Positions 1 to 6,600 of a stretch of 7,189 nucleotides of DNA are shown here, piece after piece. The stretch's first letter is position 1; each line of letters starts with the position of its first letter. Source of the DNA: Nitrospirae bacterium RBG_13_39_12. Lineage in GTDB: Bacteria > Nitrospirota > Thermodesulfovibrionia > Thermodesulfovibrionales > SM23-35. Below the pieces are notes generated by a model that saw nothing but the letters and a program-made list of their open reading frames with translations, did no database searches and had not been told where the DNA came from. The position numbers and the translations under genes were made by a program. The stretch lies in assembly GCA_001805125.1 (NCBI GenBank), contig MHEF01000064.1, positions 456 through 7,644 of the forward strand, given 5' to 3'.

Positions 1-61
1 ATCCGGGGTCGTCTCCCGCAATGTAACATTTTGAACCTTCTATAGCGGTCGCAATTTTCAA
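1..61 (-). CDS. Possible 5' end of a minus-strand gene, cut by the window edge
   Basis: On the minus strand a TTG codon at 61-59 opens a frame of 20 codons running off the left edge. It reads LKIATAIEGSKCYIAGDDPG, which looks protein-like in composition. An AAGG lies 7 nt before the TTG and could act as a weak ribosome binding site. The frame also stays open upstream of the TTG, but there the translation is rich in F, Y and C and looks non-coding, so I place the start at the TTG. If real, this gene is divergent from the rest of the window. No family is recognised, and 20 codons is too little to be sure. Confidence 0.2.
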   Translation of the reverse strand, partial: MKIATAIEGSKCYIAGDDPG

Positions 62-189
62 ATTTCCGCCTTCATTTCTTGTCAAAATCAAGGAAAAATT
101 CCAAAAAGCACAAAATGCGTAATAAAACGCACAGAATCTATAGACATAAACATAACTGTCTGAAATACTACGCCTAATTTCCTGTTTGA

Positions 190-226
190 TTAAATAATCC
201 CTTAGCCCCCCTAAGGGATTATTTAA
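190..226. repeat. Perfect 16-bp inverted repeat with CCCCC loop
   Basis: The left arm 190-205 (TTAAATAATCCCTTAG) is the exact reverse complement of 211-226, with a five-C loop at 206-210. The stem would be stable in RNA from either strand. Because the outer part of the stem is A/T-only, it could serve as a bidirectional terminator in which the tail is part of the stem. No separate T-run follows on either strand, so a palindromic repeat or an RNA-structure element just before the SD at 231-237 is equally possible. Confidence 0.75.
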
Positions 227-242
227 AGTCAAAGGGGTGCAG

Positions 243-344
243 ATGAAAAAATTCTTATTCCTTCTCGTCAAAGAACTGCCGGCACGTTGTATCTTGCGTT
301 GCAGAACTGCTGATTCAGAAATCTCTAATATATATATAAATTAA
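243..344 (+). CDS. Possible 33-residue small protein (doubtful)
   Basis: ATG at 243 is preceded by an AAAGGGG box at 231-237, 5 nt away, which is a good ribosome binding site. The peptide starts MKKFLFLLVK, a short basic and hydrophobic N-terminus, and ends at TAA 342-344. The frame passes through most of the repeat at 267-364. The second repeat copy (2031-2114) keeps the same frame open across its shared blocks, with a 12-nt length difference, but most substitutions change amino acids and it has no start codon. This argues against a conserved peptide. It could be a leader peptide, a decayed gene fragment or chance. Confidence 0.2.
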   Translation: MKKFLFLLVKELPARCILRCRTADSEISNIYIN

Positions 345-364
345 TGCATGGTGAGGCAGGGACG
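267..364 (+). repeat. Diverged intergenic repeat, copy 1 (upstream of lipoprotein gene)
   Basis: Three blocks match a second copy at 2031-2114 in the same order and strand. Block 267-282 (GTCAAAGAACTGCCGG) matches 2031-2046 at 15 of 16 bases. Block 298-324 matches 2050-2076 at 22 of 27 without gaps. Block 344-364 matches 2094-2114 at 18 of 21, all three differences being transitions. Copy 1 has 12 extra bases between the first two blocks and 2 extra between the last two. It ends 132 bp before the lipoprotein start codon. Its function is unknown. Confidence 0.75.
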
Positions 365-496
365 GCAGAATAATCGGGAAAATTGAAGGTTCAGAAAAGC
401 ATAGAGAGATGTGACTTATGCAATGTGAGACAAATGTCAATTAATAGATTACCTTTTTTTATTTAAAATAATTATTAAACAAAGGAGATCATCAGT

Positions 497-1930
497 ATGA
501 AAGGGAAAGGATTAGGCTTGAGGGGAAAAAAAATCGGGGCACTCTTATTGATCATGGTATCTTGTACCCCGCTCACAGGCTGTGTGCATTTGGGTCCAAT
601 ATCATTAAACCGAGCAGTGATCCAATACGATTCCAGTGTGTTGAAATCGGAGGAAGAATTACTTCTTCTTAACATTATTCGGATGCATGATGACCAGCCA
701 CCCCACTTTACCGTAGCCAGTGACATAAAGGCAACATTCTCTTTTTCTTCAAAAGGTGGGGTTAACGCATCGTTCTTGACTGGCAGCAGTTCAGATACAA
801 TTGCTTTGAGCCTTGATGCTACAGCTACCGAAAATCCTACGATTACCATATCACCAATGCAAGGGAAAGACTTCGCTCAACGACTTTTGAAACCAATGGA
901 CATTGCTATCGCTAACATTGTCTTTCTTCAAAGAGCCCAACAGATTGATAAAATGCTAAGACTTATAGGTCACAGTTTCGTAATGGAAGGGAAAAAGAAT
1001 ACTGAAGAGGTATTGGCAGGGATTGAAAAGAAGGATGCTAAAAAGAAGATTAAGTTAGAGTATCCTAAGAAAGTAAAAGTAGAGGAATGTTTCAAGAAAG
1101 AACAGGACAAATACTTATTAGTAAATAGACCCCCGAAGATACCATTAATACCATTAAAGGAGAGCGAAAAAAGGAAAGACAAACAGCACTATGAACTTTT
1201 CCGTCAGGTTGTATTACATATTATGGCTATGAGTAGGAGCGGCCAACTACAAATTTTCCCTCTAGAATTTGAACAAGAAGTAGAAGGAGCGGCTACTGAG
1301 AAACCACAACAAACAAAGGATATAACTGATGCGTTAGATAAACAATATCGTTGGAAAAAACAAAAAGAAGGCTATATACTTACCAAAACTTACACAATTC
1401 CTGCTATTCTCAATTTTTCAAAGGACGAATTAGATAAACCAATCCTTGAGAAAATTGCTAGGCATCTTGAACTAACTGACTATCTAAAATTTGATCAGTC
1501 TGTTGTTTTGGTTTTACTTCGGGCTGACGAGCAAAATCAATGGCCAATTTATGGTCTCTTTAGATTGAGGAATTTTAGGCAAATCCTACAGTTTTTGGCA
1601 GAAAGCCTCAGGGATGAGCCCGGGTACGAAAGAGAGTACGACGTGCCTCCAATTGAGATCACGAAAGTACTGGCTGATCTGGATGAGGGGGCGAATAACC
1701 CGCCTCTAACACTTAGAATCTATTCAGGAAAGACGCCCCCAAGAGATTCAGTTGTTGCCGTTGAATATAAGGGAGAATACTTCTGGGTTTCTTCTACGTC
1801 GATCCAAACAGTCGCTCAACCGCAACCAGTAAGGTGGGATGAGCAGGTATTCAACTTACTCTATGAGATATTCCAAATGAACAGAATAGAGCCTGCAGTT
1901 TCTCCTACCGTATTCTCAATATCCAAATAA
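497..1930 (+). CDS. Predicted outer-membrane lipoprotein of unknown function
   Basis: This 477-residue protein starts at an ATG with AAAGGAG at 481-487, 9 nt upstream. The N-terminus is a classic type II (lipoprotein) signal peptide: basic K2-K12, hydrophobic 13-21, and lipobox L26-T27-G28-C29, so Cys29 should be lipidated after Lgt/LspA processing. No Asp follows at +2 (it is Val), which favours outer-membrane sorting. Residues 50-85 contain SEEELLLLNIIR, then DDQPPHF and an alternating Ser/Phe strand. This resembles, from memory, an uncharacterised family of secreted proteins with an 'EqlLlNivR...P.F' start. A glycine/serine/threonine-rich segment (84-120) leads to SPMQGKDF (119-126). Residues 164-206 are strongly charged and lysine-rich, probably a loop or insertion. 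The C-terminus has a VVAVEYKGEYFWV strand pair and ends in VFNLLYEIFQM, again like that family. No enzyme motif is visible. A terminator follows, so it is probably transcribed alone. Confidence 0.9.
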   Translation: MKGKGLGLRGKKIGALLLIMVSCTPLTGCVHLGPISLNRAVIQYDSSVLKSEEELLLLNIIRMHDDQPPHFTVASDIKATFSFSSKGGVNASFLTGSSSDTIALSLDATATENPTITISPMQGKDFAQRLLKPMDIAIANIVFLQRAQQIDKMLRLIGHSFVMEGKKNTEEVLAGIEKKDAKKKIKLEYPKKVKVEECFKKEQDKYLLVNRPPKIPLIPLKESEKRKDKQHYELFRQVVLHIMAMSRSGQLQIFPLEFEQEVEGAATEKPQQTKDITDALDKQYRWKKQKEGYILTKTYTIPAILNFSKDELDKPILEKIARHLELTDYLKFDQSVVLVLLRADEQNQWPIYGLFRLRNFRQILQFLAESLRDEPGYEREYDVPPIEITKVLADLDEGANNPPLTLRIYSGKTPPRDSVVAVEYKGEYFWVSSTSIQTVAQPQPVRWDEQVFNLLYEIFQMNRIEPAVSPTVFSISK

Positions 1931-1970
1931 CTTCAAACCTTGCTCATCCTATGCAAGGTGACTGGGTTGC

Positions 1971-2004
1971 AGAGGCAGCGATAGGAATGGCGCTGCCTTT
2001 TCTT
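1971..2004 (+). terminator. Rho-independent terminator after the lipoprotein gene
   Basis: AGAGGCAGCG (1971-1980) pairs with CGCTGCCTTT (1991-2000) as a 10-bp GC-rich stem with one G-U pair and a 10-nt loop. It runs into TTTTCTT. It lies 41 bp after the TAA of the lipoprotein gene, the expected place for its terminator. Confidence 0.8.
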
Positions 2005-2030
2005 AATACACATTCTAACCGTTACAGTTT

Positions 2031-2114
2031 GTCAAAGAACTGTCGGGAGGTTGCATAACTACTGATATAGGAATCTATTATGTTTAAAAATCGATGTATG
2101 GTGAAGCAGGGATG
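2031..2114 (+). repeat. Diverged intergenic repeat, copy 2 (upstream of patatin gene)
   Basis: This is the partner of the repeat at 267-364. Shared blocks are 2031-2046, 2050-2076 and 2094-2114. It begins shortly after the lipoprotein terminator and ends 164 bp before the patatin start codon, a position and orientation like those of copy 1 relative to its own gene. It is missing 12 bases between blocks 1 and 2. Confidence 0.75.
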
Positions 2115-2278
2115 AGTAAATGTTCTTATTCATATAACAGGAAGCAGGGCATGAGAGAAAAAATGGAATAAGGTCAAAACTACAAAATACATTTTTTTGT
2201 TAAAAGAGGAAAATATACAAAGGTTTAAAAGAGAATAGAAGTAGTCAAGATTTTTAGATCGGCATAGGAGGTTAAGGT

Positions 2279-2554
2279 ATGAGGCGGGCATTGGTTTTAG
2301 CCGGAGGCGGAGCACGAGGCGCTTATCAGGCAGGCATGCTGCAGGAATTAGTGATCAATAAAGGACTCGATTTCCAGATATTGAGAGGAGTGAGTGTGGG
2401 AGCGCTGAATGCTGCTTTTCTCGCCCAGGCATCTACGCAGGCAGGTTCACTTTCCAATCTCAAAAAGAAAGTAAGTCGCTTTATAATCTGTGGCGATATG
2501 AGATCAAGGGTAATCACAGCGTTTATGCAGAAAAAGGCGGTTTCGCAGGCATAG
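2279..2554 (+). CDS. Patatin N-terminal fragment (before the frameshift)
   Basis: This 91-codon frame is what would be translated without any frame correction. Residues 1 to about 63 match patatin (GGGARG, GVSVG, NAAFLAQAS, LSNLKKK). The last roughly 28 residues are out-of-frame sequence. It lacks the catalytic Asp and should be inactive on its own. Confidence 0.7.
   Translation: MRRALVLAGGGARGAYQAGMLQELVINKGLDFQILRGVSVGALNAAFLAQASTQAGSLSNLKKKVSRFIICGDMRSRVITAFMQKKAVSQA
2462..2466 (+). other. Probable frameshift site (A5 run) in the patatin gene
   Basis: The run sits in CTC AAA AAG AAA, exactly where frame-one patatin similarity (SLSNLKKK) gives way to the second frame (SLYNLW). The second frame has a stop at 2359-2361, so the break must lie after that. 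A sixth A gives NLKKESKSLYNLW with no stop. The site C AAA AAG is only a partial slippery heptamer, because the first base is not A. Confidence 0.65.
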
Positions 2555-2562
2555 TCGTAGGG

Positions 2563-3276
2563 ATGGATAGTTTATATTCTCTTGAGCCATTGAGTGCTCT
2601 AATAAATAAGCATGTCAAACTTAAATATCTCAAAAACTCAGGGAGGGACTTTAAAGTTGGTACAGTATCTCTTGTATCGGCACGTTACCATGAATGGGGT
2701 CCGGCCGATCCATATTTCATGGATAAACTTATAGCATCTGCATCTATTCCGGTTGTTTTCCCATATGTTGACTTGAAAACTTCCAGGGATGTTCTTGTAG
2801 ATGGGGGAGTAAGGAACATTTCACCGCTATCAAGTGCATTCGATGCACAGCCGGACGAAATTTACGTGCTTTTGACAAGCAGGCTTGTAAAAGAAGGACT
2901 TAAACTGCCTGATTCAGGGGTGCAGGAGCACGACTACGAAAAATGGGATGATAACTGGCTCGGAACAAAAATAAGCGGGCTCGATGTACTCAAAAGAACT
3001 ATAGAGATTCTGACAGATGAGATATATCTTGATGACATTCGTGGGGCATTGGAATGGAATGAGATGATAAAGAATATCGAGACAGTTAAGCAGGCATCAC
3101 AAACGCACACGTTGCCGGACGAAATAACAAAGACAATATCAGAACTTACAAGCAAAGTAAAAAAACGTCATGTGCCCCTATTTGTGATAGCTCCGCAGGA
3201 GTGGTTTGGAGATGAGAATAAGTCTACTGAATTTTCACCGGGTCTTATCGAACAGGCGATTAATCATGGCCGATAG
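2563..3276 (+). CDS. Patatin C-terminal fragment (after the frameshift)
   Basis: This is a 237-codon open frame starting at an internal ATG. Only GTAGGG directly abuts that ATG, which is a poor ribosome binding site, and homologous sequence continues upstream in the same frame to about 2470. The ATG is therefore not a true start. It carries the substrate-side patatin segments and the catalytic Asp80 in LVDGGVRN, but lacks the nucleophile Ser. The C-terminus (PLFVIAPQEWF, FSPGLIEQAINHG) is the usual patatin ending. Confidence 0.75.
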   Translation: MDSLYSLEPLSALINKHVKLKYLKNSGRDFKVGTVSLVSARYHEWGPADPYFMDKLIASASIPVVFPYVDLKTSRDVLVDGGVRNISPLSSAFDAQPDEIYVLLTSRLVKEGLKLPDSGVQEHDYEKWDDNWLGTKISGLDVLKRTIEILTDEIYLDDIRGALEWNEMIKNIETVKQASQTHTLPDEITKTISELTSKVKKRHVPLFVIAPQEWFGDENKSTEFSPGLIEQAINHGR

Positions 3277-3279
3277 CAG

Positions 3280-3301
3280 CAGACCCGAGCAGATGGGTCT
3301 G
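3280..3301 (+). terminator. Hairpin directly after the patatin gene, possible terminator
   Basis: CAGACCC (3280-3286) pairs with GGGTCTG (3295-3301) around an 8-nt loop, starting 4 bp after the stop codon. There is no T-run behind it, so an intrinsic terminator is uncertain; it may protect the 3' end of the mRNA or be part of a factor-dependent stop. Confidence 0.35.
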
Positions 3302-3324
3302 TCGGTAGAAGTTGAGGACGAATA

Positions 3325-3341
3325 AAAGTCCTTTGGACTTT
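3325..3341 (+). terminator. Second small hairpin after the patatin gene
   Basis: AAAGTCC (3325-3331) and GGACTTT (3335-3341) form a perfect 7-bp stem with a TTT loop. The stem ends in TTT but no longer T tract follows. With the hairpin at 3280-3301 it may form the 3' boundary of the patatin transcript. Confidence 0.35.
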
Positions 3342-3386
3342 GAAACTGAAAAAGGAGTGGTAAATTGAAAATAGGAGGGGCAGTAT

Positions 3387-3490
3387 AGGGGTTTGCCCTT
3401 GATCATTGACATTATTAAATTTGATTCTCTTCCCCATTCCTTTAACTAATGAACCGGGATTATTTTGTCAAACTTCAAGGGCAGACCCCT
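3387..3490. repeat. 104-bp palindromic MITE/REP-like element
   Basis: The first 16 bases (AGGGGTTTGCCCTTGA, 3387-3402) are the reverse complement of the last 16 (3475-3490) except at one position, which would be a G-U pair in RNA. The similarity continues inward: 21 of 25 positions pair (3387-3411 with 3466-3490), including TTGACA on both arms. The roughly 54-bp centre has no gene. The size and long terminal inverted repeats fit a non-autonomous miniature element. From memory, similar 'GGGGT.TGCCTTGA..TTGACA' ends are common as dispersed palindromes near RAYT (REP-associated tyrosine) transposases, but no transposase is present here. No clear target duplication is visible. Confidence 0.6.
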
Positions 3491-3512
3491 TTGTACACTC
3501 CATTGTACACTC
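3491..3512. repeat. Short 12-bp tandem repeat at the edge of the palindromic element
   Basis: TTGTACACTC occurs at 3491-3500 and again at 3503-3512, a 12-bp period. Each copy contains the palindrome TGTACA. It directly abuts the right arm of the 104-bp element. Two half-sites about one helical turn apart could bind a regulator, or could be a by-product of insertion. Confidence 0.45.
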
Positions 3513-3555
3513 ATTCGGCTGCGGATAACACCTGCTACTGAACACCTGAAATCTA

Positions 3556-3584
3556 TTGAAATTATTGCAGATTACTGGTACAAA
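3556..3584 (+). promoter_or_regulatory. Candidate sigma-70 promoter of the large gene
   Basis: TTGAAA (3556-3561) and TACAAA (3579-3584) are separated by 17 bp, about 110 bp before the start codon of the large gene. Both boxes are moderate matches to TTGACA and TATAAT. In such AT-rich DNA a chance match is quite possible. Confidence 0.3.
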
Positions 3585-3694
3585 TATGCATTAAGATGTG
3601 AAATCATATACTCAAATAAGTAAACAAATATTGGATAATAAAGAAGTTCTGTATTCTGTATAAGGAAAAGAGGTATTGATTTCAGAGGCAATGT

Positions 3695-6600
3695 ATGAAA
3701 TGGATTACTGCAACAGATATGGAACTTTGGGCTGAAAGGAAGGACTCTGGAGGCAAGCTTCCGGAACTCTTGCGCCGTCTAATAACTGCCTCTGTAGATA
3801 GAATAGAGAATATCCATTTCCCCTCTGGTGAATCCACTAATATGCCGGGATGGGATGGTTATCTGCTTTGTAAAGATGGGGCGCCACCATTCGTGCCAGA
3901 TGGCACGTCCGTCTGGGAGCATTCAACTGAAAAAGACGTGGCTGGCAAAGCATTAGATGATTTCAATAAACGTAGTGGCCCAACAGGTCGACCGTTACCT
4001 TCGGGCTTTGACTACGCAAGCACGACTTATGTTGCTGTTACACTTAGGCGTTGGTATGAGCCCAAGAAAAAGAAAGAAAACTCTCGCGATGGTTTCATAG
4101 AGCACGGACATTCTATAAATAAATGGTCAGATATCAGGGTTATCGATGCAGATGATTTAGAGCATTGGCTCGAACTTTGCCCTTCTGTTGCAGCTTGGCT
4201 CGCACTTACTGAAAGAGTGGGTGAGATTCCAACTACAGTTCAGAGTGTTGATGAATCGTGGCATTTTTGGCAACATCTTAGTGATCCACCTCTATCTGAA
4301 GCCGTTCTTCTTGTCGAACGTGAAAAGGAAATGGCGTTACTAATAGAATCTCTCGCTCAACCGTCAAGGATTATTCACATAAAAGCTGATTCTTTAAATG
4401 AGGCCCAGGCATTTGTGATAGCTGCTGTTCAATCCCTGCCACCTGAAGATCTTCGGCGACTTTTTATTCTGTCCCGGGCAATTCTGGTAAAGGATGAACA
4501 GACAGCTTTGCAGCTACCAAAAGGTGATGGCAGGCGATTTATTGTAATAGTTAGAGATAACGCTAAAAAGTGTGCGGGAGGGCTTGCGGCCAATGGTCAT
4601 ACTGTCGTAGTCCCTTTAGGTAATGCTGATCAGGGGAAGCCGCCAGATATAGTATTACGTCGTCCTTCGCGTATAGCGTTTGCAAAAGGCCTGCAGTCGT
4701 TAAGGATAGACCCTGCTCAAACTGAACTATTGGCTCGGCAATGTGGTTGCAGCGTAACTGTTTTTCAAAGACGCAAGCCGTCCTCTACCAGGGAACTGCC
4801 GCCATGGGTAACAAACGAAAATCTTCGGTTGCTCATCCCTGCACTTCTTGCTGGTGGCTGGACAGAGAAATCAGATGCTGATAAGAGAATCATCAGCATC
4901 CTTTCAGAGAAGACGTATGACAAGTATGTTGAAGTATTGCATGAGCTTCTTTCGGTAGATGAGCCACCTATTGCGCGTGCAGGAGACGTATGGACATTGG
5001 TTGCACCCGCTGATGCGTTTACTCTTTCAGAGCATTTGATAACACCCCAAGATTTAGCACGGCTTGAGAACAGTGTTATAGACGTATTCAGCGAAATAGA
5101 TCCAGGCCTCGATCTTGAAGTAAGTGAACGGCCATTCGCAAGCCTTCATGGAAAAACATTAAAACATTCATCATGGCTTAGACACGGGTTATCTCAGACT
5201 CTATTACTTGTCGCAGTAATTGGAAACAGGCTCAGCTTCCCCAATGGCATGGATCAACAGACATTTGTAAATAGGCTAATTCAACAGTTGCCCGCTTTGA
5301 AAAGTAATCCACGACTTTTGGTAAGTCTCAGAGATCAGCTTCCTGTGCTCGTAGAGGCTGCTCCCGACCCTTTCGTTGAAGCCCTGGAGATACTTCTCCA
5401 GGGCGATGATCGTATCGCCCAAATTATTTTTACCGATAAAGATTCATCACTCTTCGGCGATTGTCGTCATGCTGGAATATTGTGGGCATTAGAAGTTCTT
5501 GCCTGGGATCCAGAGTGGCTGCCGCGTATCTGTCTTATCCTTGCCCGTCTTGCAGAGATTGACCCAGGCGGCACTTATTCTAACCGACCTATCAGAAGTT
5601 TCCGTGAAATCTTCCTCCCCTGGCATCCGGGCACTAATGCTACACGTAAACAACGCCTGCAAGCTATTGATCTGGTCATTCGGCGTTTCCCATCCATTGG
5701 ATGGCAGTTACTAAGCAGCTTATTCCCGAGCTTTCATGACATTTCTCATCCAACGCAAGAACCAACATGGCGTGAATCGGGACTTTCTCAGCGGGAACTT
5801 GTAACACATCAGATTGCTTTCGAAACCTATGATGATATTATTACTCGCGCCCTAGGACTCGTTGGCCATGATTTAGATCGCTGGAAAATTATAATAGATG
5901 AACTATCCAATTTTTCCCCAGAGCATCGAGATAGGGTATATGATTTACTGGAATCTCTATCCAACACAGAATTGTCTGATAGTGCTAAACTTACCCTTTG
6001 GAATTTACTTCGAAAGCACGTAAATAGACATTTAGCTTTTAGAGATTCACAATGGGCTCTTCCTGAAGATGAACTTAATAGGGTAGAAAAAATAATAGCG
6101 ATATTGGAGCCTTCAGATCCACATGCAAGATTTAAATGGTTATTTGATGAGTATTTTCCTGAATTGCCAATCCAAAGATTCGACCATGATGCTGTTTCAT
6201 CTGAGCTAAGTTCCTTGCGCAATCATGCAATCAAAGAAATTATTCAATATAGCGGTATTGATGGCCTATTAGAATTTGTAGCATCTATTGCCTTTCCGGG
6301 AATGGTAGCTGCTCCATTAGTAGACTATGTAACTGTGATTGATGATCTGCTGGATATACTGGAGATAGCATTGTCGCGTAATCAAAACAGCAAGTTTCTC
6401 GCTAAATGTATGTCATCACTGGCTCTTGAAAAATACGGTAACGAGTGGAAAGAGAAACTGTTGAATCGGGCGGTGTTAAAAAACTGGGATAATGAAACAA
6501 TTGCTACTACAATTCTGGACTGGCCCGATGATTCTGTAACTTTTTCTTTAGTATCTTCTCTTGGTGTAGAAGTGGACCATTTATACTGGTCGCACCGTGT

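Larger units (their letters stand above)
62..496. other. Intergenic region upstream of the lipoprotein gene
   Basis: This 435-bp stretch has no convincing long gene. It contains the perfect hairpin at 190-226, a possible 33-codon ORF at 243-344, the first copy of a diverged repeat at 267-364, an alternating AT run at about 327-338, and a T7 run near 454-460. No clear sigma-70 promoter with good -35 and -10 boxes and 16-18 nt spacing is visible before the lipoprotein gene, although one is expected in the very AT-rich 430-480 stretch. Confidence 0.6.
1931..2278. other. Intergenic region between lipoprotein and patatin genes
   Basis: This 348-bp stretch has no gene. It holds the terminator of the lipoprotein gene (1971-2004), the second copy of the intergenic repeat (2031-2114), an AT-rich stretch with a T7 run at 2192-2198, and a strong AGGAGGT ribosome binding site (2266-2272) for the patatin gene. 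No promoter with acceptable spacing could be picked out. Confidence 0.6.
2279..3276 (+). pseudogene. Patatin-like phospholipase, split by one frameshift
   Basis: Patatin-family proteins are serine lipid acyl hydrolases that act on membrane phospholipids with a Ser-Asp dyad. The start ATG at 2279 has a strong AGGAGGT site 6 nt upstream. Frame one carries the oxyanion motif GGGARGAYQAG (residues 9-19) and the nucleophile elbow GVSVG with Ser39, then meets TAG at 2552-2554. The remainder is in the -1 frame: LYNLW, GNHSVYAEKGGFAGIVVG, the conserved ASASIPVVFP stretch, and LVDGGVRN with the catalytic Asp (codon 2800-2802, residue 175 of the restored protein). It ends at TAG 3274-3276. Adding one A to the A5 run at 2462-2466 gives an uninterrupted 332-residue protein, normal for a compact bacterial patatin. 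There is no signal peptide or membrane segment, so it is likely cytosolic. All catalytic motifs survive, so the break is either recent or a sequencing error; programmed frameshifting is less likely. No nucleotide-cyclase gene is adjacent, so a CBASS effector role is not supported. Confidence 0.9.
3277..3694. other. Intergenic region between patatin and the large gene
   Basis: This 418-bp stretch has no convincing gene. It contains two short hairpins (3280-3301, 3325-3341), a good SD (AAGGAG 3352-3357) leading to a TTG frame of only seven codons (3365-3388), the 104-bp palindromic element (3387-3490), a 12-bp tandem repeat (3491-3512), a candidate promoter (3556-3584), and the ribosome binding site of the large gene. 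Confidence 0.6.

Noticed and set aside
115..132. Small hairpin TGCGT...ACGCA
   Set aside because: Only five base pairs, expected by chance.
281..297. Sigma-54-like promoter (GGCAC ... TTGC)
   Set aside because: The GG and GC doublets are separated by 13 nt instead of the required 10, so it does not fit the -24/-12 pattern.
970..1182. Minus-strand 70-codon frame inside the lipoprotein gene
   Set aside because: It is the antisense of the lysine-rich coding segment, which reads as Phe/Ser-rich on the other strand; it has no recognisable motif.
2197..2219. Promoter TTGTTA ... TATACA before the patatin gene
   Set aside because: The spacer is only 11 bp, far from the 16-18 bp needed.
2455..2490. 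Programmed -1 frameshifting to join the two patatin frames
   Set aside because: The site C AAA AAG is not a full slippery heptamer and I see no strong downstream hairpin; patatins are not known to use recoding. Kept only as a minor alternative.
5499..5714. A 71-codon + frame overlapping the large gene
   Set aside because: It is an out-of-frame reading of a well-supported coding region (LAWDPEWLPR...EIDPGG).
5827..6222. Minus-strand 131-codon frame inside the large gene
   Set aside because: It lies fully within the long continuous + frame, is Ser-rich in the way antisense frames are, and shows no motif.
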